From UBA8524 sp964215915 (GTDB lineage: Bacteria > Bacteroidota > Bacteroidia > UBA8524): a stretch of 17,371 nt of DNA. The DNA lies in NCBI GenBank assembly GCA_964215915.1, contig CAXPEB010000012.1, forward strand, positions 1 through 17,371, given 5' to 3'. Of this stretch, positions 5,650 through 13,086 are shown piece after piece (within the stretch, counting starts at the first letter, position 1; each line of letters begins with the position of its first letter). Both the position numbers and the translations under genes were made by a program. Below the pieces are notes generated by a model. That model searched no databases. It was given only the letters and a program-made list of their open reading frames with translations, and was not told where the DNA came from.

Positions 5650-7407
5650 TTACCATTCGATCACCACTACCTCATAGGGGTCAAGGTAGAATACCGCATT
5701 GCGATTCAGTTCCACACCCTGAAGGCTAAGCTTCATGTCTGCTGTTCGGGCGGTAGCTTCATAAAATTCAGAGAAATCCCGTAGCTGCACCTCATTGTTT
5801 TCCCGGTTGGCATTGCAGAGCACCAAGATGCCGCGCCCGTCTTTTTTCCGCATATAGACGTAGGTGTGATTTTTCGGGATGAACTGAATAAACCGCGCAT
5901 CGGTATCAAAGGCCGGGTGTTCTGCCCGCAGTCGGCTCAGAGCCCGAATGATCCGGTAAGTTCCGGTGTCATAATAGGCTTTGGCATTAGGAGGGCGAAC
6001 ATCGTCACCTTCGGAAGTCATCAGTTGTTCGGTTCCGTAGTAAAGGCATGGAATGCCACGCAGGGTTAGCAACATGCTTAGGGCACTCTGCAACTTGAGG
6101 GTATCTTTCCCGAATACTCCGAATGACCGGGGAAGGTGCTGGTTGTCGATAAAGGTCACGCGCTTTCCGGCATTGCCGTATGGATTGTCTTCCGATAACG
6201 TATGGTATACCTGCGCCAAGCCGGTATTCCATCCATAATCTTCCATAAAAGACCTGCGAAGGGCCTGGCTGAGTGGAAAATCGGAGAGGGACAGAAACAC
6301 CGATCCGTCATTCTCCTGCCGCTGGCCAAACCAGTTATGTATTGCGGTACGATCTTCCCGGATATCACCGAACACAAAGAGTCCGGGGAATTCCTTCATA
6401 ACGGTTTCCTGCCACAGCTTCATGAAGTCCATACCGGAATAAACATACTCCCCGATATGCAGTCCGTTTAGCCGGAACTGCTGCACCCACCATAGTGTTT
6501 GTTGAATAAGAAAAGCCTGCAGGTGCGGGTTGTTCGTATTGAGTCGGGGCAGGTGCCGGTCCTGCCAGCCGTGTTCGAAACGCCTTTTCTCCGTTTCTGA
6601 AGCATAGGGGTCCATCAAAACCGAAGCCCGGAAATGACTTTGGGTGAATTGAGGCCACCAGTAAAAGAACGAAGAATCAATCAGGTCGGAGTAAAAGAGG
6701 TGGCGGTCGCCAACCTGATTGAAAGCCATGTCTTTGATCAGTTTCATTCCCCGCGATTCCAGTTCCAGTTTCAGCCGAAGATAATCTTCTGCCACACCCA
6801 GGTTCGGGTCAAGCCGGTAATGATTGGTGATGGCATCGTCATAAGCACTTTCGGGTGTTTGCTTGCTTTCATACACTGAATTGAGCCAGACAACATTGGC
6901 TCCCAATCCCTGAAGGTAATCGAGGCGATCGATCACGCCCTGAATGTCACCTCCATACCGCCTGACAGCCGGGTCACGTGGGTTTGGGGTTCCAGGGAGA
7001 TCGTTATTGGGATTGCCATTGGCGAAGCGATGAGGCATGATCTGATAAATCAGGTCATGTTCATTGGGGCTGGTCGGTTCCCACCGGGCTTCATTCCGGA
7101 GTCTGTAATAACATGTATGCTTCTTTTTCCCGATTTGATAAACCAGGGCAAAGGAATCGGTGGAAAAGGAGGGATCGATAACCAGATACAGGATTCGGTA
7201 ATGCTGGTTTTGGGGTGTATGGATAGAATCCAGCCTCACTTCGGAAGAAAGGCTTTCCCAGTTTGTGCTGCTACTGATAGCGTCTCCATGCACAATAAGC
7301 TGCAAGGTTCTGGTATTGAAAGCCGGATACCAGTGAGGCGGGTAAAAGTCCAGGGCATGAAGCCGGAGGGCCAGAAAGAACAGGGTCAGGCAGACGATTT
7401 TTTTCAT
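5650..7407 (-). CDS. Secreted GH13 alpha-amylase-like protein, probable pseudoenzyme
   Basis: The 585-residue product has a signal peptide (MKKIVCLTLFFLALRLHA), an N-terminal beta-sandwich that opens with the neopullulanase/cyclomaltodextrinase signature PPHWYPAF, a GH13 (beta/alpha)8 barrel (about 115-500) and a C-terminal beta-sandwich. Scaffold motifs are kept: YQIMPHRFANG, GGDIQGVIDRLDYLQGLGA, MDFPL-like SDFPLSQAL, LLTLRGIPCLYYGTE. The catalytic regions are not. Region I is DMAFNQ (226-231; His to Gln). Region II is GLHIGEYVY, with Arg to His and the nucleophile Asp to Gly (G319). Region III is FGDI, with the acid/base Glu to Asp (D348). Region IV is FIDNQH, with His-Asp to Gln-His (423-424). 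Hydrolysis is therefore unlikely; a glycan-binding or regulatory role is inferred. The frame opens at 7452, but the signal peptide fixes the start at 7407. Confidence 0.9.
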   Translation of the reverse strand: MKKIVCLTLFFLALRLHALDFYPPHWYPAFNTRTLQLIVHGDAISSSTNWESLSSEVRLDSIHTPQNQHYRILYLVIDPSFSTDSFALVYQIGKKKHTCYYRLRNEARWEPTSPNEHDLIYQIMPHRFANGNPNNDLPGTPNPRDPAVRRYGGDIQGVIDRLDYLQGLGANVVWLNSVYESKQTPESAYDDAITNHYRLDPNLGVAEDYLRLKLELESRGMKLIKDMAFNQVGDRHLFYSDLIDSSFFYWWPQFTQSHFRASVLMDPYASETEKRRFEHGWQDRHLPRLNTNNPHLQAFLIQQTLWWVQQFRLNGLHIGEYVYSGMDFMKLWQETVMKEFPGLFVFGDIREDRTAIHNWFGQRQENDGSVFLSLSDFPLSQALRRSFMEDYGWNTGLAQVYHTLSEDNPYGNAGKRVTFIDNQHLPRSFGVFGKDTLKLQSALSMLLTLRGIPCLYYGTEQLMTSEGDDVRPPNAKAYYDTGTYRIIRALSRLRAEHPAFDTDARFIQFIPKNHTYVYMRKKDGRGILVLCNANRENNEVQLRDFSEFYEATARTADMKLSLQGVELNRNAVFYLDPYEVVVIEW

Positions 7408-7497
7408 ACCGATATGCACAGAATATACATGCAATCGCAGAGATATTTTCAATTAAGGCAAGAGCCTGGCTACAGGGATTCAATTTACACAGCCAAC

Positions 7498-7528
7498 AAA
7501 AAATCCCGGTTCATTCGAGCCGGGATTT
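7498..7528 (-). terminator. Rho-independent terminator of the sigma/T9SS unit
   Basis: AAATCCCGG (7501-7509) pairs with CCGGGATTT (7520-7528), extended inward by three pairs (one G-U) to a 4-nt loop. Read on the minus strand the stem runs into six T residues (7503-7498). It lies 45 nt after the stop of the beta-helix gene and separates that unit from the amylase-like gene. The rest of 7408-7572 shows no gene. Confidence 0.88.
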
Positions 7529-7572
7529 CAGATATAAACGATCCTTTATGGGAACAACTTAAACAGGCAGGG

Positions 7573-9264
7573 CTAACCTGCCTTAATCACTTTAACACTT
7601 CGGGCCTGGTGTTCATTGTCCAGTATCCATAGTATATAGAGGCCCGGTTTCAGGTTGCCAGTTTCCAATTGCCATTCGGTTTTGGAGATGCGGTATTGCC
7701 TGAAAGTATGTTCGCGTCCGTTTAGGTCAAGGACTTTAAAAGCCACGGCTTCCTTTTCAGAACGAACCACGAGAGCAGAACGGAAAGGGTTGGGATAAGT
7801 CCGGACGCGAAAATCTTCCATGTTGTTCGCTACCAGGGTGGGGTTGCCGGGAAGGGCATCGCAAACCGTGTAGGAGAAGGAATTCCCGACAACATCGGCC
7901 GTATCGTATTCCTTGTGTTTCAGCACGTCCTCGAATTTCTGAATGGTTATGGTATTGCCGTTTCTTTGAGAATCGATACAAACCGTAAAATTCACCAGTC
8001 CGTAACCGGTACTATCGTCGCCGTCTACAATCGCCGAATTCAGGTAGGGCAAGGTTCCGATCACGTAATTTCTCAGAAAGTTAACGTGGTAATGGCTTCC
8101 GTTGCGGATAAGCAGGTTATTGTCATTGAAATAGTTGAAATGCAGAACGATCCGCATACTGTCTTTGTCTGAGCCAACCAACGGTCCCGGAATCAGGTTG
8201 CTGAAATTCAGGCAGGTTTGATTACCCATAAAAGAGTTGCGCTCCACGCGATACGGCAGTTTGTTGTTTTGTACCTGAAGGGAAGGCAGGTGCATGGCCA
8301 GCACATTGTCATCAAAATTGTTGCAGCCGATCAAATCGACTTCGCTCGCGGTTTTGATGAAAATTCCCAGCTGATTCGATTCAAAAGAACAGTATTCGAT
8401 TTGGGTACCGGTTTGAAGCAGGTCGCGTCCCGGCTGAGGGGTGCCCAGCAGGATGGCGTACACATGGTCTGTGAAGGTGGTATGAACAATTACGCTGCTA
8501 TGTGTTTGGATACCGATTCCGTTATTCACAAAGCTGGTAGAATCGATGTAGCTGTAAGGGGCATCCCAGATAGCGGTGTCATTTTCCTCAAAGATGCAGT
8601 AGTCGGCAGTAAAGCGGCACCCTTCAATAGCCGTATTGTTGCTTTTGAAGGTACAGGAATGGAAATCCATTTTAGCGGCCGGGGTAGAGGCGTCAATCAG
8701 CCCGATTTTTCCCAGGCAGACTTTATCATTATTGATGAAACTACTGTTTATTACTTCAATGTCTCCACCGTTCTCCCCACAGGAAAAGATCACCAGGTTG
8801 TTATCGAAGATGCAGTCGCGGCTTCGGAACTGCGGACAGGTTCCGGTTCCCATGTAGGAGAATTTGCTCAGGTCAAAAGCTTCCCGGGCGTGCGACATAT
8901 AGACGTTATTGATCAGGATACGAGCTTCATCATGCACGGCAACAATGCCTTTCCATAATACGAACTTCTCATTACCCAGGTCACGGCCATGCCATTTCAC
9001 TACCCGTTCGCCCAGTTTACCTACCTGAAGAGTTCCCGAAACCCGGATTTCAAAATTGCCGTAGTAAATGACTTCCGCACCTTCGTCTACTTCAAGTATT
9101 GATCCTTCCGGGAGATCCAGGTCGCCGGTAATCAGGTATGGAGATCCTTCTGCAGTCCAGTGCGAATATTGGGGCAGGCTTCCGCCCTCCACAATGGTTT
9201 GTGTGGCAAATCCCAATTGTGTCAGGCAAAGCAGAACAAGGAGAGGAATTATTCTGTTTCGCAT
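7573..9264 (-). CDS. T9SS-secreted right-handed beta-helix protein
   Basis: The 563-residue product has a signal peptide (MRNRIIPLLVLLCLTQLGFA). The central body (about 50-440) consists of irregular strand repeats rich in Asn and turns such as 'FxxNxxxI' and 'CxFxxN', the pattern of a parallel beta-helix of the pectate-lyase/NosD type. The C-terminal 77 residues, from VRTYPNPF (487 on) through LNG, LETGNLKPGLYIL and a final VKVIKAG, are a type A T9SS sorting domain. The protein is therefore expected to be exported and fixed to or released from the cell surface. No catalytic residues can be assigned, so an adhesin or glycan-binding role is as likely as lyase activity. Its start is 5 nt after the stop of the barrel gene, so it is cotranscribed with the sigma factor. 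Confidence 0.88.
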   Translation of the reverse strand: MRNRIIPLLVLLCLTQLGFATQTIVEGGSLPQYSHWTAEGSPYLITGDLDLPEGSILEVDEGAEVIYYGNFEIRVSGTLQVGKLGERVVKWHGRDLGNEKFVLWKGIVAVHDEARILINNVYMSHAREAFDLSKFSYMGTGTCPQFRSRDCIFDNNLVIFSCGENGGDIEVINSSFINNDKVCLGKIGLIDASTPAAKMDFHSCTFKSNNTAIEGCRFTADYCIFEENDTAIWDAPYSYIDSTSFVNNGIGIQTHSSVIVHTTFTDHVYAILLGTPQPGRDLLQTGTQIEYCSFESNQLGIFIKTASEVDLIGCNNFDDNVLAMHLPSLQVQNNKLPYRVERNSFMGNQTCLNFSNLIPGPLVGSDKDSMRIVLHFNYFNDNNLLIRNGSHYHVNFLRNYVIGTLPYLNSAIVDGDDSTGYGLVNFTVCIDSQRNGNTITIQKFEDVLKHKEYDTADVVGNSFSYTVCDALPGNPTLVANNMEDFRVRTYPNPFRSALVVRSEKEAVAFKVLDLNGREHTFRQYRISKTEWQLETGNLKPGLYILWILDNEHQARSVKVIKAG

Positions 9265-9269
9265 GCTGC

Positions 9270-10538
9270 TTAGTTTTGTTTGGAGAGCTGAAAGCGGATT
9301 CCGAACTGCATGCCTTGTATATGGTGGCGCTCATGAAACAGTTCGTTCCGGTAAACGGGATTCAGGGAATAGCCCAGCGCATATCTTCCGTAAACCTGCA
9401 TTTGAGGATGGAAACGATAAGATAGGCCCAGGCTGATTCGGGTCTGGGTAATCCAGTTGCTGCCCTTATTCAGCGTTTCCTGGCTATAGTAGGATCCGAG
9501 TGCCAGAACGGCATCCTGGCGGTATATCCGTCCGATATTCAACCCGACAGACCAATCGATATTCCAGTTTTTGCAGGTTGGGATGTTCATGCCATATTCC
9601 AGCGGAACCGTTACCATGCGGTAATTGTGGTGACTGAACTGACCAACGCTGTCATAAGTACGGACAAAACCCGTTTTGCGGTCGGCATCAATATATTCCA
9701 CCGTATTGATCAAACCGGCATAATGCTGTTGCACATCCAGCCCGTAGCGGTATTCTTCCAGTCCGGCACGCAAGTAACTGTTTGTTCCGAATGCGTATTG
9801 AATGTTAAAGGAAGTCCAGCTGCCCCAATTCCTGTTGGCGATGTTACGCGTAAAGGAACCGTTGGGCATAAGTATGGAGGTGTTGCTCAACAGGGCCTGG
9901 CTGGCACCGAAACCGGTGCTGAGACTCCAGGGTGATGGACGGTATTTATCCGTTGCCGGTATGTCTTCCGGTCTGGGTTGTAACAAGTTTGTATTGATGG
10001 AAAAAGGAAGTCCGGATAAAGCGAGTGCAGGGGTGCCCGGAACAAAGGTTTCCGGTGACCGGGAAGCGATCCTTTGCGGATTTTCCGATGGATAAACGGC
10101 AGGAGTGGAGGGGGAAGCAATGGATGAAGGAAGTGTGACGGGAAGGGCTTCGGCAGGCGGCTCTGCAAAATGAGGGTTGGCTACATTAGGGATGTGGTCT
10201 GCCGGTGACCAGGATTCTGCAGGTTGTTCAGGCTTGATATCTGCCGGATTTGCAGAAGGATTCCCGGTGTTTCCGTTCCGTTGGGTAATCGTTTGTTGTG
10301 TGGCTTTTTGAGCAGGGGTATCGGAAACAGGGTCGTTGATCAGACTCCGGATTCCTATACCGAGAGCCAATACACCAACCATTGCGGTACCCGACCAGAT
10401 CCAGAATGCTCCGATCTTTCGGCTGGGTTTAACCCTGGAGCGAATTGCCGACCATACTTCGGGGTCGGGTTCATGCCGCAGGGAGTTCAGTCCGTCATGA
10501 AACAAGCGCTCCAGCGCGTCTTTGTTTGTCTCCTTCAT
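9270..10538 (-). CDS. Anti-sigma-like / outer-membrane beta-barrel fusion protein
   Basis: This 422-residue protein has four parts. Residues 1-40 are a charged cytoplasmic segment (ALERLFHDGLNSLRHEPDPE, then VWSAIRSRV) of the kind found at the N-terminus of Bacteroidota anti-sigma-like proteins. Residues 43-66 are a single transmembrane helix. Residues 67-200 are a Pro/Ser/Thr/Ala-rich linker. Residues 202-419 show alternating amphipathic strands with aromatic ends (SLSTGFGAS, SFNIQYAFG, LRAGLEEYRYG, TVPLEYGMN, WSVGLNIGRIY, TRISLGLSYRF, VYGRYALGYSL, QFGIRFQL), typical of an 8- to 10-strand outer-membrane barrel of the OMP_b-brl/PorT class. Its ATG overlaps the sigma stop (ATGA, 10538-10535), which implies translational coupling. 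The likely role is to hold or release the sigma factor according to the state of the outer membrane; this is inference. Confidence 0.82.
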   Translation of the reverse strand: MKETNKDALERLFHDGLNSLRHEPDPEVWSAIRSRVKPSRKIGAFWIWSGTAMVGVLALGIGIRSLINDPVSDTPAQKATQQTITQRNGNTGNPSANPADIKPEQPAESWSPADHIPNVANPHFAEPPAEALPVTLPSSIASPSTPAVYPSENPQRIASRSPETFVPGTPALALSGLPFSINTNLLQPRPEDIPATDKYRPSPWSLSTGFGASQALLSNTSILMPNGSFTRNIANRNWGSWTSFNIQYAFGTNSYLRAGLEEYRYGLDVQQHYAGLINTVEYIDADRKTGFVRTYDSVGQFSHHNYRMVTVPLEYGMNIPTCKNWNIDWSVGLNIGRIYRQDAVLALGSYYSQETLNKGSNWITQTRISLGLSYRFHPQMQVYGRYALGYSLNPVYRNELFHERHHIQGMQFGIRFQLSKQN

Positions 10539-11080
10539 AGGGCTTTATCCATTTGTTCCTGTCTCGTCAACTGCTCGGCCAGCTTCCTTTTGGCCTTCAT
10601 TAATTGCGTTTTCGAGGTACTTTCACTGATATTCAGCTCGTTGGCTATTTCTTCATGCGAGTAGCCATCGATAACATACATATTAAATACGGTACGGTAA
10701 CCTGCAGGTAGTTTCTGAACCAGTTCCAGGAGGTCTTTTTCCTGCAGCTGGTGGTCGGGCCCGATCTGCGAATCAATCCATTCCTCATGTTCCTCCGGCA
10801 GCTCATTCCTGCGGTAGTCCCATTTACGGTTAAATGTAATGGCCGTATTGATAATGATCCGGGTCATCCAACCTTCAAAACTTCCTTTGTCTTTGTAATT
10901 CTGGCATCGTGTCAGAATCCGAACGAAACCTTCCTGAAGAATATCCTGCGCATGTTCGCGTGATCCTGCATAGCGCATAGCAATACCCATCAGGCGACTT
11001 TTGTAACGTGTGTACAATGCCTCCTGAGCCCAGGCTTTGCCTTTTTGGCAAGCTAAGATCAGATCCTGGGGTGTGTCCAA
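10535..11080 (-). CDS. ECF-type RNA polymerase sigma factor
   Basis: The 181-residue product has sigma region 2 at about 20-85 (REHAQDILQEGFVRI, then FEGWMTRIIINTAIT for the -10-contacting helix) and region 4 at about 117-170 (LPAGYRTVFNMYVIDGYSHE, EIANELNISESTSKTQLMKA, a helix-turn-helix). There is no region 1.1 or 3, as expected of an extracytoplasmic-function factor. The start is TTG: an in-frame stop at 11102-11104 lies upstream with no ATG or GTG between, and the first internal ATG (residue 31) would cut into region 2. AAGGA at 11095-11091 could act as ribosome-binding site. The gene is followed, with a 4-nt overlap, by the anti-sigma/barrel gene, the usual order for a sigma factor and its regulator. 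It probably controls its own operon. Confidence 0.92.
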   Translation of the reverse strand: MDTPQDLILACQKGKAWAQEALYTRYKSRLMGIAMRYAGSREHAQDILQEGFVRILTRCQNYKDKGSFEGWMTRIIINTAITFNRKWDYRRNELPEEHEEWIDSQIGPDHQLQEKDLLELVQKLPAGYRTVFNMYVIDGYSHEEIANELNISESTSKTQLMKAKRKLAEQLTRQEQMDKAL

Positions 11081-11101
11081 CAGGTTTGGTTCCTTTCTTT
11101 T

Positions 11102-11130
11102 TTATGTCGCCGGAGGGCGGGTTAGGGTTG
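11102..11130 (-). promoter_or_regulatory. Candidate ECF-type promoter of the sigma operon
   Basis: On the minus strand CAACC (11130-11126), exactly 16 nt, then CGACATAA (11109-11102). An AAC-containing -35 and a CGAC/CGTC-like -10 with 16-nt spacing is the general form of ECF promoters. It sits 21 nt before the TTG start, with the AAGGA sequence between. TTATGTCG at 11158-11151 on the minus strand is the exact inverse of the -10 segment, giving an 8-bp inverted repeat around the promoter that might bind a regulator. Confidence 0.35.
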
Positions 11131-11142
11131 CTTTTAAAATGA

Positions 11143-11173
11143 AAAAATTACGACATAAGGACGGAATTTTCAA
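11143..11173 (-). promoter_or_regulatory. Candidate housekeeping promoter of the sigma operon
   Basis: On the minus strand TTG (11173-11171), 20 nt, then TAATTTTT (11150-11143), one mismatch to TAnnTTTG. It lies at the 3' end of the saccharopine reductase gene and could give basal expression of the sigma operon. Confidence 0.35.
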
Positions 11174-12494
11174 CAAAACGGATGCCTGCCGCCTCAAGTC
11201 TTTTCAGAACAGGCAGGTAAAGTGCAGGCTTATCGGGGATTTGAACCCCTGCTTCACGGAAGCGGCCTGAAAGGATTTCTTCGGCACAAAAGGCTGCCGG
11301 AAGCCCAACGGTTTTGGCCATAGCCGTATAGATTTCGTCTTCCCCTTCAAGAACGAGGGAAGCTTCGGTCCGGTATTGTTTTCCTTTTTGTTCATGGATA
11401 ACGCGGTGAATCATCACAATCATATCCCTGTCTCCGCTTGCGAGCTTCCACTTTTCTTCCAGTACCGCCTGCAGGATTTGTGCTGCCGTTCCATGAGTCA
11501 CCGGCAGTTTATAGTTTTCATCCAGAAGCCCGCATTCCATAAGCCGCTCTATATCATCTTCCCGGCAATCCAGGGCCGCAAGGTTTTGCAGTTTTTCCTC
11601 CAGGCTTTTGGAGGGGTGATAGGGCAGGAAGCGATTGAGAAAATACCGTCCGCTGCTGCCTTCCGGAATATTCATGCTCAGTTGATCGTCGGTCAGGCCC
11701 AGTTGTACCAGGATATTCCAGGTATGGGCATAGCCCGGTCTGCGCAGTGTGCCCCGCAGGAGTGTTTCTGCCTCTTCGAGCCCGTACTTATCCCGGTAAG
11801 ACAACGAATCCCGGTTCGGGTAACCTTCAAACCTGCCGTATGTTTCGTGTTCAAAGGGAACGAGTCGCTGGAACAACTGGGGGTAAGAGACGAGTTTCAC
11901 TTCGCTGTTTTCCAGGTACTGAGCCGGTGCTCCCGATCCCGCAAGAACCACATTACGAGGATTCCAGCTCAACTTATAATGCCAGAGGTTGGTGTCGGAT
12001 TCGGGGGCAACCAACCCACCGGTGTACGAATAAAATTCCCGGATGTGGGATCCGTTTTCCTGCAGGTTATGGATCATTTTCAGGGCCGACATATGATCGA
12101 TACCCGGATCCAAGCCAGCCTCGTTGAGGAAGACCAGTCCCTTTTCCCGGGCAGCAGCATCGAAATGCCTCATTTCTTCCCCCGCATAACTGGCAGTCAC
12201 CAGGTGTTTTCCATAATGCAGGCAGTTTTCTGCCACTCTTGGGTGCAGAGCGGGAGGGAGCAGGGAGATCACCACCCCGGCCCGTTCGAAAAGGGGGTGA
12301 AGGGTTTCCCGGTCATCCATACTTACTGCGTGCAACCGCAGGTAATCGCCATAGGTTTGGTAGCTCTGCTCAAGTCCCGCAGCTGCCGGATCTACCACAT
12401 GAAGCAAGTAGTTTTCCCGGGAGGCGCTTTCAAGAAAATGGCGGATCAGGTAACTTGCGGACTTACCTGCGCCGAACAGGAGGATCTCTGCCAT
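11148..12494 (-). CDS. Saccharopine reductase-like dehydrogenase (LYS9 type)
   Basis: The 448-residue product is a saccharopine dehydrogenase-family oxidoreductase: a Rossmann NAD(P) motif GAGKSA (8-13) in MAEILLFGAGKS, the strand LVTASY (98-103), NEAGLDPGIDHMSA (124-137) and the substrate-domain segment PESDTNLWHYKLSWNPRNVV. This pattern is that of the L-glutamate-forming saccharopine reductases, which interconvert saccharopine with glutamate and aminoadipate semialdehyde in lysine metabolism. No partner gene of the pathway is nearby, so direction and substrate are inferred. A perfect promoter lies upstream and the box ends 4 nt before the ATG. The gene is 67 nt upstream of the sigma gene on the same strand and could share its transcript. 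Confidence 0.88.
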   Translation of the reverse strand: MAEILLFGAGKSASYLIRHFLESASRENYLLHVVDPAAAGLEQSYQTYGDYLRLHAVSMDDRETLHPLFERAGVVISLLPPALHPRVAENCLHYGKHLVTASYAGEEMRHFDAAAREKGLVFLNEAGLDPGIDHMSALKMIHNLQENGSHIREFYSYTGGLVAPESDTNLWHYKLSWNPRNVVLAGSGAPAQYLENSEVKLVSYPQLFQRLVPFEHETYGRFEGYPNRDSLSYRDKYGLEEAETLLRGTLRRPGYAHTWNILVQLGLTDDQLSMNIPEGSSGRYFLNRFLPYHPSKSLEEKLQNLAALDCREDDIERLMECGLLDENYKLPVTHGTAAQILQAVLEEKWKLASGDRDMIVMIHRVIHEQKGKQYRTEASLVLEGEDEIYTAMAKTVGLPAAFCAEEILSGRFREAGVQIPDKPALYLPVLKRLEAAGIRFVENSVLMS

Positions 12495-12498
12495 GGGG

Positions 12499-12528
12499 CA
12501 AATCTAGTTCACGTGCAGGTTCTATCAA
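12499..12528 (-). promoter_or_regulatory. Promoter of the saccharopine reductase gene
   Basis: On the minus strand TTG (12528-12526), 19 nt, then TAGATTTG (12506-12499), a full match to the Bacteroidota consensus. CCCC separates it from the ATG, so the transcript is predicted to be leaderless. The whole divergent gap to cdd is only 37 bp. Confidence 0.65.
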
Positions 12529-12531
12529 GCC

Positions 12532-13020
12532 ATGACAGAAAGAATTACGCGGACCTGCGAAGTGTTTGAATTTCGTTTCGATTCCCTGGAGCAGGAGATA
12601 CGGGAGCTTCTTGAAAGTGCGAGAGAGGCTTCAACCCGGGCATGGGCCCCTTTCAGTAATTTTAATGTAGGAGCGGCGGCCTTGTTGCCGGACGGGAGTC
12701 GTCATGTTTCGGCAAACCAGGAGAACGCCGCTTACCCCAGTGGAATGTGTGCCGAAAGGGTACTTATCTATTACCTGGGGGCGAACTTTCCGGAAACACC
12801 CCTCAAGCACCTGGCTATTTACGCAGCGGCTATAGAGGATGCACCGGATGATGCCCCGGCTACGCCATGCGGAGCCTGTCTTCAGGCCTTATGGCAATAC
12901 GAGTGGCGTATGAAATCTCCCATTACGCTGTACCTTTGGAACGGAAAACGGGTCTGGCAACTCAGCGGAATACAGCAGCTGCTGCCTTTTGCTTTCAGTG
13001 CACTCAACGGACATAAATAA
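12532..13020 (+). CDS. cdd: Cytidine deaminase
   Basis: Cdd converts cytidine and deoxycytidine to the uridine forms in pyrimidine salvage. The 162-residue product is the small tetrameric type. The zinc site is visible: C73 with the catalytic glutamate E75 in PSGMCAERV, and C113 and C116 in TPCGACLQ. FNVGAAAL (44-51) and NQENAAYPSG (62-71) are the substrate-binding segments. The N-terminus is about 25 residues longer than the minimal family; ATG 12532 is the start that avoids overlap with the divergent promoter's -7 box. The usual PCGxCRQ has Leu instead of Arg (L117). It is divergent from the saccharopine reductase gene with no clear promoter of its own. Confidence 0.93.
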   Translation: MTERITRTCEVFEFRFDSLEQEIRELLESAREASTRAWAPFSNFNVGAAALLPDGSRHVSANQENAAYPSGMCAERVLIYYLGANFPETPLKHLAIYAAAIEDAPDDAPATPCGACLQALWQYEWRMKSPITLYLWNGKRVWQLSGIQQLLPFAFSALNGHK

Positions 13021-13035
13021 TTTTTCCGCCCCCTT

Positions 13036-13065
13036 TTGCGGTAATGCAAAATACCATTATCTTTG
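13036..13065 (+). promoter_or_regulatory. Promoter of the rpmB operon
   Basis: TTTTG ending at 13038 (TTG 13036-13038), 19 nt, then TATCTTTG (13058-13065), a full match to the consensus and to its spacing. It is 21 nt before the rpmB ATG and is the strongest promoter in the window. Confidence 0.75.
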
Positions 13066-13086
13066 CAGTCCTTTAAGCAAAGAGTC

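Noticed and set aside
5650..7407. Active alpha-amylase or neopullulanase, the obvious name for this gene
   Set aside because: The catalytic Asp, Glu and Asp positions read Gly, Asp and His, so the active-enzyme label is not supported.
8218..8958. 246-codon plus-strand open frame opposite the beta-helix gene
   Set aside because: Antisense to a protein with signal peptide, repeats and sorting domain; no recognisable family.
11376..12569. 397-codon plus-strand open frame opposite the saccharopine reductase gene
   Set aside because: It is antisense to a gene with clear family motifs, overlaps the start of cdd and resembles no family; a shadow of codon bias.
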